From Ignelater luminosus (taxonomy: Eukaryota > Arthropoda > Insecta > Coleoptera > Elateridae), in contig VTPC01091068.1 in the NCBI GenBank assembly GCA_011009095.1, positions 1 to 64,000 of the forward strand: 64,000 nucleotides of DNA, in the 5' to 3' direction. Positions 23,526 to 35,830 of this stretch are shown piece after piece. A model generated the notes under the pieces. That model was not told where the DNA came from, ran no database searches, and worked only from the letters and a program-made list of their open reading frames with translations. A program made the position numbers and the translations under genes. Position 1 is the first letter of the stretch; each line of letters opens with the position of its first letter.

Positions 23526-25169
23526 CAAATCAGATGCAAATGCACTGGTAAGATTTAAACCACTCAAAGAAGGCGAAAGGGTCAGAATGCAATTAGTTCT
23601 AAAAGTTACTAAAATTACAAATAATTTCTAAGCTGCAATTGTCAAAACCACCTTAAATGTAGAAATTTAAACTTCGAGCTTTTTAGTTTACTGTTTTTTA
23701 TTTCTACTTTACTTTAAGAATTCTGATTGATTGATCTAGGAATTAAAGATAGTACTTACGACGGATTAATTACCTTCTTTTGAGAATGCATTTTTAGTTC
23801 TATATCCATTAAAGCTTCTCTTGTTATTCATGTTATATTTAGATTTTGTTACTGCTCTGTTGTTCTTGTTGTACATGGAATATAATTAATTGAGTTCTTG
23901 AACTTTAAAATTGTTTTAATCACGTAGCCCTATTGTTTTGTTTTTTATCTTGCTGTTTATTCTGTCTTACCCGCATCGTCTACTTGTACTTCTTGAATTT
24001 TCATCAAGGTTATTTTGTTTTTAAATAACAATCTCCCATCTAGACACATCTAGTCTAGATTTATAGATTACGACTTTAGACGAGTTTGTCATATCTGACA
24101 GCTGGTTTTATCTTTGTTTGGTATTTAATAGTTCAGGTTGTAAGACATTTTGGATAATTATTTTATAATAAAAAATATACAGTTTAAATGGAAATTTGAT
24201 TTAACGGTATGCGTCCCTTCAGGTTTATTTCTTTTGGCTTCATCTGATATTGTAGCGACGGGTTGATGTTATTGCTTATCAGATCACTTGTAGTGACACA
24301 CAGTCAGGCGTTGCCTTGCACCAAGTCATCTAGAAGCCTTCTATGGTACATAGTGAATCTTACCCTTAAGCAGGCTATTTGCAGTTGTCCATGGTTTTAT
24401 TTTTTGTTTTTCGCCCTCTTAGTTTCTGTTTGAAGGGGTAATTAGCCAACCCAATAGAATAGTAGACATCTTGTACCTACAACTATACAAACAGTGGGAA
24501 AATTTCACATTTGGCTTTTATAGATATTCTTTCAAGTTTAGGTAGTTATAAAGTAATTAACGTGCAAAATTTAAAAAAGACGTGATTTGATACATTAGTA
24601 AAAGCAAAATTAAATTTTAAATTTTAAAATGTACCACTGACTTAACTAACAATAATGTACTGTACCCGAGTTTCTGTTCAGGTTTTATGGTTAGTAGTAG
24701 TACATAGTGCTATGTAGTACTATGTATCAAAAAGGTCTTACATAAATTACAGACGTAAATCTGCTATTAGAATTTTCCTTTGATGACTATTCTTTTAGTA
24801 AACAATTGGTAAAGCTTTATACTGAAGAACACTATTTTCCAAGAAACTTAGTACTCAAAGTATTATAGTTACTTTTTAAATGCAGTCTATTTTTTAACAA
24901 AGAACTAATAGATTTCCTTGCTGTTTACTGAACATGTGAAACAACTGGTTTTTTCCAACTCATTAATTTTCATATTCTGCAATTTTCTACAACTAATAAC
25001 ACTGCGCTGATGTGATATATTAGTGAGCTGTGCTATTCAAGTTTCAGTAAAAAACCAAATCTCATTTATTTGTGAATATCATAATAGTTATATTGTTTGA
25101 TAAAAATTAAAATCATTCGATAATGAGTTACAAGTGTCTTGAATGAGTATACCGATATCATTTTAATTT
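23526..25169. other. AT-rich DNA, nothing recognised
   Basis: No frame with motifs. A minor palindrome, TACATAG TG CTATGTA, lies near 24702-24717. No transposon ends identified. Confidence 0.45.
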
Positions 25170-25830
25170 ATGATGGCTGTAATAGGAATTCCGCAGAAGC
25201 TGCAAGTGCAAATATAATTTGATGGTTGGATCTAAGATTGAGAGAAACAAGTAATTTAGCACCTATTTCATCTTTTGATTGGGATAGACCACGAATATTT
25301 AAGACACCTGACACAGAAGATGCTGTCCTTCAAGTAATCGATAACAACCCCTGAAGAAGTGTAGGTGTAGTGCAAGAATTAGATCTATATCACGGAAGTA
25401 TTTTCCAGATACTACAAAAAGAAGGCCTATACCCTTATCGTATTACTAGTGTAAAAGGATTTTTGCCTGAAGATGATAATTGAAAGATTTAATTTAGCAA
25501 ATAGATAGTAAATCATCATAAAAATGATCCCAATTTAATTTATACATTCTTCAGACTGATAAAGCAATATTTACGAATCCATGGGCTGAAGAAAACCCTC
25601 ACTTTATTAAGTATTAAGAAAGCATCATCAACAACGTTTTATTTTATTGGGCATGAATGATTGGGGGAGGCCTTATTGGTGCTCATATGGTTGCGGTGGA
25701 CTAGTACCATGACCACCAAGGTCCCCCGACTTTAGTGTTCTGAATTACTTTTATGGGGACACCTTGAAGAAATTGTAGTTGAAGGAAGTCATTTTGAACA
25801 TTTGTTTTAGTGTTGTTGTCTTTTATAAAT
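25170..25830 (+). pseudogene. Tc1/mariner-type transposase relic, internally deleted
   Basis: Fragments of an IS630/Tc1/mariner transposase read in order on the plus strand. First comes an N-terminal helix-turn-helix region, LRLRETSNLAPISSFDWDRP. The second HTH follows: TPDTEDAVLQVIDNN, then a stop, then SVGVVQELDLYHGSIFQILQ and KEGLYPYRITSVKGFLPEDD. After a broken stretch (NPHFIKY...) the C-terminal catalytic signature PPRSPDFSVLNYFYG appears, where intact relatives have PPRSPDLTPLDFFLWG. The catalytic aspartate of that motif is replaced by Asn. Most of the core between the first Asp and this motif is missing. Several stops confirm it is inactive. Confidence 0.75.
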
Positions 25831-27687
25831 CTTTACTTTACTGTTCTATTACTAATTAGTTCTAAAATAACTTATTAATGTTGTTCCAGTTTCCTGATAA
25901 ATTTGCCAATAATGGAGATCTGTAAGATAGTACACATGCACAGAATGCACAATGCAGAAAATTTCATCTCAATATTGCAAGTTATTTTTAAGATATTAGA
26001 AAATAGTAAATTCTAAATAGAACTCGGACACTGTCTCAAAAACGACGCATTAGCAAACCTATTCTGTTGATTAGAACTTTTTCAATTATCTTAACTCAAG
26101 AACACGCCAGTGAAGTGCAATTGAAGTGGGATTCTATATATTTACAAAATCATATTAAATGGCTTGGGCAATGTTTTGATTTCAAAATTAAGATTTGCAT
26201 ATAATATTAGATGCCCTGTAATATTGTTATAGTAACATAGTTTATTACATAACCTTACTTTACAAGGAAAAGCTGCTGGACACAGATTTATAAAGATGGT
26301 TAACGATTGATACATTTATACAAAAGTTATAATTTTTTCTTTTGTAGACATGTTACATAAAATATAACATAACGGATTATTTTACACTCAGATAATTGCA
26401 ACTCTAAAATAAAAATCATTAAATGCTCTTTAAATATACGTATTATTATTGACATGCTCTATTTCGTTAGATTTAAAACTCTTTCAAAGAAGTCATTAGT
26501 TATTGTGAATATTTAACTGAACATCAAGCAACATTCAAGAACTTTTAATTCAAATATCGGTCCAGGTTATAACATTATTTTCTATTTTATTCATTATTAA
26601 TAAAGGGACTTTGTAAAAAAACCTTTTAGTGTTTCAAGTACCTTATAATAGCAATTTCCGTATTCAAAGTCTCTTTTGCCAAAGAACTAAAGTGAAATAT
26701 GCAATTTCCAGCGTTTACGAATACTGGGAACTGACATCAAATTATAGGATTTTGATTACTTGCAGAAGTAAAATCGTCCGATATCGGAAACAAGCTATCG
26801 ACTTCCAAGACGTATTTTAACCGACAAAATCGGCAGGTGGTATATTTGTCTGCAGTCTATTTGAGTAAAGCTTTCAGAACAATTTCCGTGTCAATAAAGA
26901 AACTTTTTCGGTAGATTACAATGGATGTCTGTATATCTATAAAACATTTTACTTCCTTTAACTGTTTCTAAAACGGAAAGTGTTTTTGAAACTTGTAAAT
27001 AAATGAAATTCTTTGTGAATAACATTTTATGTTTTGTTTAAAGACACATAGGTATTGGTTTTCATAGTTGAGAATTTCCACTAGTCGTTGAATTTATCAT
27101 TTCTGATTGGACTTTTTTTCTTGGAGTAAATGTTGCATAAAATGCATGGAAACTTTAAACTTGCATGTACATAAATTGCACAAAGTGTAAAAGATAACTT
27201 TTCCGATTTTCCAATTTGAGCAAATGTTTCAGTTATTTTTCGAACAACGTAACTAAATTGTCTTTCAGATTCGTCACGTTAGCCATCCGTTTTCAGTCCT
27301 AAAATCGTGTTCAGCATTATCGCTAGGAATAAAACAAATTTTCCAAATTATAGAACTAAGCGAAGCAATTTGGTTTTAAGATTTATGTGCCTTAAAAGAC
27401 TTTACAGCAATTTACATTATAACGATTTCGTTCTGCAAATCACAGACTTAAATTTTGTACTCTGCTTTTGAATGTAAATGGTTGGCACAGTAAATTGAAT
27501 ATTTTAATTACGTCAGTAATTAACACTTTCATACGCACTTATACAATACGTGTGCAAATTCATTAAACGAGACGAAACCATTCTGAATTTCACACACAAA
27601 CGGTTACATTTGGGTTTAGTTTCTCAGATAATTATATTTTTCACGTGAGAATATTTTGCTGTGTTTGGATATTTATGTTCAGATATA
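25831..27687. other. AT-rich DNA, nothing recognised
   Basis: Short frames only; no domain or terminal repeat identified. The segment directly after 25830 could include the non-coding 3' end of the preceding relic. Confidence 0.4.
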
Positions 27688-27932
27688 CAGGGTGTTCCTT
27701 AATTTCCATAGCTTTATATAATTTTTCTTCACTATAAATATCTTATTGATGTAATATTAATTCTCAACTGAAGATAATTGAAGATAAAATAACTGTCTTT
27801 CGCGCTTGGAAACAAAATGGAACGTCGTTTCAATCGCTTGAGTAGGCCATTATGCAATCTTTATAAACTTTTTTTTTATCCATCGACATCGGTGGTCTGC
27901 TAATTTGCATTTTGTCTAATATTAGCGAAATA
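27688..27932. mobile_element. Possible transposon end fragment
   Basis: TATACAGGGTGTTCCTTAATTTCC at ~27686 has the ACAGGGTG-type terminus common to insect Tc1/mariner-like elements. The opposite end was not found. The fragment is cut by the DD41D element at 27933. Confidence 0.3.
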
Positions 27933-29237
27933 AAGGGTTTTCCAATAAGAGGTGTTATTTTGATATTCAAAGAAAAGTGCCATTTTTTAATATAAATGAT
28001 CGGATGTTTATTTCATTATAAAGAGGAAGGTATGCCGTTAATAGTGGAAAATAACATCAGGCAAATGACCACCACGACCACGCTTACAGGACAATATCCT
28101 TTTCATGAAATTTTCCATAACCAAATCGCAAAGTGGCTGCCCTATGTCCTCGATAGCCTCACGAATTCCATCTTTGAGGTCTTGAATCGACGCTGGGCTG
28201 TTGGCGTAGACCTTCTCTTTCACGTGGCCCCAAAGAAAGAAGTCGCAAGGTGTTAAATCACAAGATCTCGGTGGCCAATTGTGATCACCTCTTCGAGAGA
28301 TAACACGGTCCGGAAACTTTTTCCGTAAAAGATCAATGGTTTCGTTGCTTGTGTGGCACGTAGCGCCGTCTTGTTGAAAGTAAACGTTGTCCAGATCAAT
28401 ACCATCCAATTCCGGCCATAAAAAATCGTTAATCATCTCTCGATAGCGCAATCTAGTCACCGTAACTGTTGCTCCAGCCTCATTTTCGAAAAAGTAAGGT
28501 CCAATGACTCGGCCGGACCATAAACCGCACCAAACAGTCACACGTTGAGGATAGAGAGACTTTTCAACAATAACTCTTGGATTTTCTGAGCCCCAGATCC
28601 GACAATTTTGCTTGTTGACGAAGCCACCGAGGTGGAAATGGGCCTCATCACTCAAGATGATTTTTCGATGGAATTCTGGATCATTTTCATGCATTTCAAC
28701 GACCCAATCAGCAAAGACACGACGTTGTTGATGATCGGCCGGCTTGAGTTCTTGTGTTAACTGGACTTTATAAGCCTTAAGACCCAAATCTTTATGCAAA
28801 ATACGGTGTAATGACGTTTGTGGAATGGCTAATTCCAAAGAACGACGAGGAATGGACAAAGCTGGGTTTTCTTTATCACTTTCGGCTACAACAGCAATAT
28901 TCTCGGCTGTTCTTGAGCGACGTGCACGGGTTTTATTCTTCACATCACTAACTTGTCCCAAGAGCTCGAATTTTTTCACCAATTTCTGTATTGCGGTCCG
29001 ACAAGGTGCTTCACGGTGACCCAAAAATGTTCGAGTTTTACGAACCGTCTCTGCCAAATTTTCACCATTTTTATAGTGAATTTTAATAATTTCAATGCGT
29101 TGTTGAAGCGTGTATCGTTCCATATTTATTAATGGCGTAGTTTCTACTTGTCAAATGTCAAAAAATGATAGCTTCAAAAGTGACATCTACCGAAATAGCG
29201 GGCTATTCAAAATAACACCTCTTATTGGAAAACCCTT
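27933..29237 (-). mobile_element. Complete DD41D mariner element, copy A (1305 bp)
   Basis: Ends are 31-bp perfect TIRs starting AAGGGTTTTCCAATAAGAGG. The left is 27933-27963 and the inverted right ends at 29237. TA at 27931-27932 and 29238-29239 is the target duplication. It has the same length and nearly the same sequence as copy B at 48291-49595, in opposite orientation. It inserted beside an older ACAGGGTG-type transposon end. Confidence 0.95.
28038..29123 (-). CDS. DD41D mariner transposase, copy A, intact 361 aa
   Basis: Cut-and-paste transposase of the element that contains it. The N-terminus (residues ~1-60, MERYTLQQRIEIIKIHYKNG) is a helix-turn-helix of the DUF4817 kind, and a second HTH covers ~70-125 (IPRRSLELAIPQTSLHRILH). 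The catalytic core has Asp159 in ILSDEAHFHL, Asp252 in YFQQDGATCH and Asp294 in PPRSCDLTPCDFFLWG. The spacing between the last two is 41 residues, as in the rosa-type DD41D mariners described from tephritid flies, not the DD34D of classical mariners. No stop or frameshift occurs. Compared with copy B it differs at 10 residues, including Asp83/Val, Gly114/Asp, Arg205/Gly, Pro209/His and Arg224/Gly; none is a catalytic Asp. It may still be active. Confidence 0.93.
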   Translation of the reverse strand: MERYTLQQRIEIIKIHYKNGENLAETVRKTRTFLGHREAPCRTAIQKLVKKFELLGQVSDVKNKTRARRSRTAENIAVVAESDKENPALSIPRRSLELAIPQTSLHRILHKDLGLKAYKVQLTQELKPADHQQRRVFADWVVEMHENDPEFHRKIILSDEAHFHLGGFVNKQNCRIWGSENPRVIVEKSLYPQRVTVWCGLWSGRVIGPYFFENEAGATVTVTRLRYREMINDFLWPELDGIDLDNVYFQQDGATCHTSNETIDLLRKKFPDRVISRRGDHNWPPRSCDLTPCDFFLWGHVKEKVYANSPASIQDLKDGIREAIEDIGQPLCDLVMENFMKRILSCKRGRGGHLPDVIFHY

Positions 29238-29239
29238 TA

Positions 29240-29619
29240 TATAGTATTATGTTAACTCTGTCATATTATTTATGTTTTTGTTCATAATTTAAAATTTTCC
29301 ATTTCTCCGTTTCAAGTTTTTGTTTCTTTACAAGCATCTATGAAATTAGTACATATCTCAACGGTAACCTGTTAATGAAAGTCGAAAATACCATACCCAT
29401 TTATATTTTATTGTACGAGCTACGTCCTACGGTTAATAGTTATGCATTTTAATCACAGATGTTTTGCCTTTTAAAGGATTAAAAAATAATGTTTGTAACT
29501 TGTTCGAAAGTGTCATACCATTCGCTTGTGTGATTTTCACACTCGCATGGTGTATGCCACTTTCTAAACTTATTACAAAACATACTATTAAGGTGCTTTA
29601 GGATTATTTATCTCCAAAG
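29240..29619. other. Spacer, nothing recognised
   Basis: Holds a small imperfect inverted repeat around 29495-29585 (AACTTGTTCGAAAGTGTCATACCA and GTATGCCACTTTC...TTATTACAAA). No gene seen. Confidence 0.4.
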
Positions 29620-30144
29620 CCAGTTGATGTAAGATGAAGTACAGACACCAAACAAAAGAGGCACTGTTGTTCCATATCAAATCTGACAAGTTTAAACGTT
29701 AGTTTATAAGTTTGAGATTATTAAAATGTAGAATTTAGATTAAAGTAATTGTTAATGCCTTGTTGCGCTATTAAAGACGGTTTTCAGAATTTGACACATT
29801 TTTAATCCTGATCTGATCATGTAGATTACGTGACAGTTATTTGGGTTAATGCAGTTTATTTAAAAACGGTTGCCTATCCACTACAAAAATAACAGTATTT
29901 GCTGCTTTAAAGTAATTCATAAATCATTGTGGACGTCGAGGAAAAACGTCTTTAATAGAGCAACAACAAGACATTCATAATAACTTTTCTCTAAATTCTA
30001 ATAACTTCAAATTTATAAACTAACGTTTAGACTTGTCAAATTTGATGCCGAACAACGGCGCCTCTAGCGGAGAAGAAATTGTTATTGAGCTCAATTTGCG
30101 ATAGTTTTTTGTTTGTGGTTGGTAGTTTATCTCACATCAACTGG
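29620..30144. repeat. Foldback repeat, ~525 bp, adjoining the piggyBac-like pseudogene
   Basis: The left arm at 29620-29795 is inverted at ~29934-30144. The arms start CCAGTTGATGT and share AGAGGC, TTTGACAAG/TCTGACAAG, AAACGTTAGTTTATAA and CTATTAAAGACG. The right arm has ~40 extra bases (30066-30110). The spacer is only ~140 bp. The right arm touches the C-terminal end of the piggyBac-like reading, so it could be a separate MITE inserted there or a rearranged element end. No target duplication was found. Confidence 0.75.
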
Positions 30145-31235
30145 TTTCGTCTATCTCCACACAGAGTTAGAGTGATGTGATGCAAATCTCCTCTCGTCAT
30201 TCTTTTATCACTTTTAAAATCACAGCTTTTTCTTCGGTTATTCATAATTGTAGAAGTACCATAAATTTTTATTGTTAATAACTTGTTTATCAATGGAACA
30301 GTTGAAAAATATCTATCAAAAAACAAGTAACTGCCTTCCGATAGTGTTTCTGTCAGTCGTAGTATTATTGCAGGTCCTAGTCCAAGATCTTAATTTGCTA
30401 GTGGTGTTGTTGCACCTTGATATATTTCGAAATCTAATACAGTTCCTATTGAACTAGATAAAATAAAGTTTTTCAAATCAACAGGCTTTCTTCCTAAGAA
30501 CGGAATCATCCGTTCATCAATAGAATCAGAGTTGTTGGATTTCCTAGGTATAAAACGACACCTTCTTCTAACTATATCTATCATGTGCTGGATTTTCCAT
30601 AATTTATTCTTCTTTGTTTCACCATCAACAGCAAAGTTGTCTACTATCTGGAAATTTACTCTCAACAAGTAAAACAAATCTCGTCCCATCACGTCTGCAA
30701 TTAAAGAAATTTGGAATTTGGAGTTCCAATACATGTGGATTCGAGGAAATTTAATACAGCCCATAATAGTATGTAATCCAAAAAACTGTTTAATTCTTTC
30801 TACAGATTTAGAGGTTTACCAGTGTACTGCAGATAATAACATGCAGTAAATTCTGCTCCCATTTCAAAAAAATTGTCGTTCAAATAACGTCTAAAATATT
30901 CCCAGGGAGTAAGAATTGTATTTTGGCTTGTATTGGTATCATCTTCTTTGCTAACAAAAGCTTCCCTCTTCCAGAATAATAATTGAAAAGTATTCAATGG
31001 CAAATCATCTTCACTGCTGTACGAACTTAAAGTATTAGTGTTTAATTTCTCATTACAACTGATATTATCAAAAGCGCTTTCTGTTTCAGATTTCAAATCA
31101 TTATTTAATTGTACATGTGTCCAGTTTTCCCATTATTTAGCCTCGTCAACATCGAAATTTGATCCTCTTTCGTCTAGCAAATTGTACAACTCATCAGGAT
31201 TATCTGCTAATGTTTGCAGGTTTATAACTTTCTCT
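30132..31235 (-). pseudogene. piggyBac-like transposase pseudogene (truncated)
   Basis: Read on the minus strand this matches a piggyBac/PGBD-type transposase, which excises DNA precisely at TTAA sites. An acidic N-terminus (TLADNPDELYNLLDERGSNF, ~31210-31150) is followed by TPWEYFRRYLNDNFFEMG, then, one frame away, QFFGLHTIMGCIKFPRIHMYW. Next is SIDERMIPFLGRKPVDLKNF with the first catalytic Asp, TVLDFEIYQGATT, and FFDRYFSTVPLINKLL with the second catalytic Asp. The reading ends at LTLCGDRRNQLM, before the region that carries the third Asp and the Cys-rich finger. Visible lesions are a stop near 31140, a frameshift near 30790 and a stop near 30388. A sequence CTTCCACAG near 31230 could be a splice acceptor for the first exon. 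Dead and 3'-truncated. Confidence 0.85.
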
Positions 31236-31256
31236 GTGGAAGAAACAAAATCGTAA

Positions 31257-32040
31257 AATTGGAAAAAGTTAGTTTTAACATTAGCGCCAAAAATATACTC
31301 CCATCACTCACAATTGTGAACACTAAACAAAAACGTAACCTACAAATTTTGTTTTGCTTGATGAACAGAATATATATTTAGCTAAGTAATTTAATCTATG
31401 TATGTTGCCCTAATCGTATTAGACAATGAATAGGACTCCAAATTTGTAAATAATCTACTACTTATTGCCTAATACCATGTTGTAAAACAATACGCAAACA
31501 TTTACACTTGTCAATCGCGCGATAATGATAAACTGTCAAAATTTTTATGAATAAGCTGTAACTTGAACCTTCACAAACATGTCGCTTAGAAGCAAAAGTT
31601 TACCAAACACATTTTGATCCGTACGGCAGACTAATATTAGAAACTTACAATTGTATCCACCTGAAGCAAAAGGGTTATAGTAATCAAAATAACCTCAGTC
31701 TTTGACAACCCTTATGTTACAAAACACTTAATTATATAAAGAAAATGGCTGTTAAAAGTACCTACCTACACTGACTTAAATAAGATATTGTTATACATTA
31801 AAAAATTAGCTATTAACACGTTCAACCTAGATATAGTAAAAGGTAATCTATTACTCAAAATTTTGTGTACAGGCTGGTCTACAATTTGAGACAAAACTTG
31901 TCTACAGGTCGTGTACACTATACCAACTTCGTTCCTATACGGCTTCACAAAATAGAAGGTTTTTTAATTTAATACACCAATGACCCACCGATGTATCACT
32001 ACACCTCGTAAGCATTTACTTGAGCGGTGCATCGGCGGAT
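31257..32040. other. AT-rich DNA, nothing recognised
   Basis: May include the 5' flank of the piggyBac-like element; no CCCT-type piggyBac terminus or TTAA pair was found. Short frames only. Confidence 0.4.
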
Positions 32041-32575
32041 GGCCACGGTACATTATTCAATATGCCTGAGCAATCCACAAATGGGTTGCCCTGGGTTGAA
32101 AGTGTAAAAGTAAACTCTTCTTTAAGGTGACCATCTTATTTTGGCTCAAAAGTAGTAAAACATAGGACGTAGCTTTACGCGGACATCTATGGAGAAATCT
32201 CCGACAGACACCAAAATCAGAGAATACGGTGGGCCTCCTTGGACCCTTGGACGCTTCTAACTGAACATAGAAACGGTTTCCTCTCAGATTCCGAAGAGAG
32301 GAAGCAGTACAGAACAAACCGGGGCGGCATACGCAGAAACTAGTACCGTCCTCGAGAAATCAATAGTTTTTCTCATGTTAATTGCTTATATCTTGTAATC
32401 AAATTAGAAGGTGGCGGACATATGTTTATAGAAATTGTTTTTCTTATTTTGGATCAAAGAATACGTTTGAGTACATCTTAAGTATACACTGGCCTTTTAC
32501 TCTAGATTTTGAGCATTCATATACAGTATTGTATTCGATCTCAGGTCATCAACTTACATGGGATAGACACCCTGT
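32041..32575. other. GC-richer patch ending in an ACAGGGTG-type transposon terminus
   Basis: 32050-32345 is visibly richer in G and C than its surroundings and carries an 86-codon minus-strand frame with no motif. At 32559-32577 the sequence GGGATAGACACCCTGTATA is the inverse of an ACAGGGTG terminus. Probably the decayed end of a mobile element; family unknown. Confidence 0.3.
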
Positions 32576-32579
32576 ATAA

Positions 32580-35303
32580 CTTTACCTCTACCTACCTCCT
32601 TTTGTTTGGAAATGCAATAGTCTTTCAGATTTTTTCAATTTTCAAAAATCAAGTTTTTATTTAAGCTTTTCTGTAACACATTTTCGGATTTCAGCTTGAC
32701 TACTGAATACTAACTATTTGTTATTTTCCAGTTGAGTTCAAAATACTTTCGTCTCTTACTTTCCACCAAAGACTTTTTGCCGGAATAAAACATCCTGCGG
32801 TCCTCTGTTCACAAAGTAGTAGTCAGAACTCTTACTTCGTTTTATTATGAAAGTTTTGTGATTTGAATCATTTTTTAAAAACCTCTAAGGACCAAACTAT
32901 GGGAGTAGGGAAGTGCATTTTTAGGTTAGTACCTTTGAAAATGCAAATGCAACGCCTACTGGTAAACTTTTATAGGATGGAATTTTAACTATCGTATGTT
33001 GGTTTAGATGCAATACCTGTCTTGTTTTGTTTGTGATACGCTTATGGCGACATACATTCGTGTCGATCTTGATTATTCACATTGCCTTCTCTAACTAATA
33101 CATTTTTAATCGCATTTTCTGATTCTCATTACCAGGAGGCGCTCTCCTCATCAGTGATAGCTAGCTAACTGTAGACCTAAGAGGCAATTGACATACCCAA
33201 ACACAATGGAAATCCGTCGAGACGCTCTTGAGATATAGCAATATCAAGTTTTACAAATCCTCATTGTTCCCAACTTTTACTTTAGAAATAATTGACATAT
33301 ATGTCAATGTCAATTATTATACGGTGTATAAAAATTGCAATTCACAAGTTTTATTAAAGCGTTCTTAGAAACCTCTTGACTAAAATTTCTGTACACGAAC
33401 AGCAAATCGTGAGTCGAAGTGAAAGAAACTTAAATTTAGTTTCTTCATTATATAAATTTATACGAGGCATCTTATCTAAGATAATTTTTTATAGCTTAGT
33501 TGTTCGGACATGTAGCACGTAGTGGTTTTAAATCACAAAGTACAAAATTGAAAGTTTCAATTTTCATTTGTTTGCTACTGACTCCATGCATTTGTTAAAA
33601 AAGCTAGCTGTCACGACCAGGAGAGTTAGAATTTACAAAATCTTACTTTAAGCAAAGAAACAAATCGCGGATCTTTTTTTTAAGAAATAAACTATAAATT
33701 TGATGATTTCTATCAATTCCTCTGAATACTGTATTTAGGGAGAGCATAGAATAAAGCAACGTAACTATATTTTATAATGTAAATATTGTGTCAGGACCGT
33801 AAAACAAAAATATAAATCTGTTTCTAATATTTCCTTTGTATCTTTTTTCATTTTGCCGTTTGTCCCTTTGATAGAATTCCAGAGATTCTTCAGCTCAGTT
33901 TATACCCTAAACTGAAATAAACATCGGATTTACACGAGCCAAGCAGTGACATACATATTATGAAACTTTGAGAATTTTACATATCCGGTAACCCAAATCT
34001 TTGGGATATTACGATAACATTAAGGAAAAATTAATTTAGCTACTACCATGGATGGTTTCATTACAAACAAGGAATTTGAGAACGTGATCTGCATATTGTA
34101 TGCATAATGGTCTTAATCAAAGAGGATAAAGGGTTTTAATTAAATATTTAAATAGATTCAAATTCAAAGAGAAGTTATGGGTTTAGCACAATGTTTCCTT
34201 ATTAAATTTTAATCCGCTTTGTTTACTCACTTTGAAACTGAAAAGGAACTTTGCCAATTAAGATATAAAATAAGGAAATTTGAGTGGCTTTCACAGATAA
34301 CTTTCAATTATAAAGATCTCATCTGATCTCATTTGTAATATAGAACTTAGAGTAACTTTATCCTTAAAATTTTAAGAAACAAGATTTGACAATTAGAAGT
34401 GGTAAAAGTTCTTACAAATAAAAACCTTTTTGTTTTAATTAAATCAGCTTTCTTAATACAAAGTACTTTATACGTTAGTATAATTTTATTAAATACTAAA
34501 ACTTTGTCATTTTATACTTTGTTCTGTAAATTCCGTATATTTTAAATAAAAAAATATGCCTAGGCAAACAATAATATAAACAACTTGATATATCTCGAAT
34601 ACGTAATTCTCGTCGATATAAATCCGAACGTACAAGAATGAATATTCCAAGGACTGATATTATAAATCCATTAAGTCTTTAAACATAATCATAAGTTACA
34701 TACGTGTACAACTGTACATAAGCAGATTTGATAGTTCTGCATTAAGCCATTATTTTTACTTAAGCAGGTTTTTTAAGATAAAAAGGCTATTAAAGAGAAG
34801 TTTTTATAGATCTTCGAGAATTTTAAAATTATTAATTTAAAGCTATTAGAAGCATGTTTTTATACAAGAAAACATATTTCAGTTATCTGAAGAGAAAGTA
34901 TTCTCGTAATTAAATTTGGATACAATAAACGTAGCTATCAAATCCAGTTTTTCATAAACTTCCGGTTTCACCAGGAATGGCGTGAACTTTTTAATTTTAA
35001 ATGGAACATCCCTACATGAGCTACATTTTGACACTATTTTACTTTTAATTTGTCACCGATTACAAAAATATCATATATTACACCACACACTACTGGTATA
35101 AGCCTAGTAGCTTTCTTAGTTGTTTATTGTACAATTTTATAAAACTTCTATAATTAAATATAAAAAATTGCGTTTACTTTTTCAGATGTAAGCTTTGACC
35201 TCAAGTTTTGGTTGCATAAAGAGTTATTACTATCGTTTAACAACTGGATTGTTATATATTTCATCACTTTTGAATTTCTGAGTAGCTTTTTTAATCTATG
35301 GTG
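32580..35303. other. AT-rich DNA, nothing recognised
   Basis: About 2.7 kb without a gene. It includes a short dyad, AATTGACATATATGTCAATG, near 33290-33310. No transposon ends were noticed. Confidence 0.45.
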
Positions 35304-35305
35304 TA

Positions 35306-35546
35306 CTGCCCTGCAAAGCAAAAAGGTCCTAAATCTGAAAATTATAGTTTTAAGATATTAAGTGAAACTTGTTAAATTTTCTCCATGATAGGGCATTTTC
35401 AAACTTGGTCTGCACCACTTATTTCCAAAGTTAAGACTTGTTTGCTTGACATACTACATACAGATTTCAGTGCAAAGAACCCAGCAATACCCTAAACCGA
35501 GTTCTGTTTATTTTCCAAATTAGGACCTTTTTGATTTGCAGGACAG
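35306..35546. mobile_element. MITE, 241 bp, TA target duplication
   Basis: The ends read CTGCCCTGCAAAGCAAAAAG at 35306 and, inverted from 35546, CTGTCCTGCAAATCAAAAAG. Both continue GTCCTAA, giving 27-bp TIRs with two mismatches. TA lies at 35304-35305 and 35547-35548. There is no coding capacity; TA targeting suggests mobilisation by a Tc1/mariner transposase. Confidence 0.85.
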
Positions 35547-35830
35547 TATAGGTTTCAATATTAATGAGACGTTAAATAATCGCCTTGTTAACACTATTAC
35601 CAGCTAACAACGTTTTATGCAACTCTTTAAAGAATACTATTAGACCTGTAATTAAAAAAATACCTGCTGTTCTAATTTAGCTTATTTGCAAATTTGGATA
35701 TATTTAATTTTTTAATCAATTTGTTTTTGACATCTTTCAGAATCAGTCATCTGTTTGTAAAATCTCATACCTCAGAAAATCCAAATGACCTTATAATCTA
35801 TTGTCGTTAACTTATGTGGTCACCCGAAAC

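Noticed and set aside
28825..29019. Opposite-strand frames inside both DD41D elements (64 and 86 codons)
   Set aside because: Shadows of the transposase; present in both copies only because the elements are homologous.
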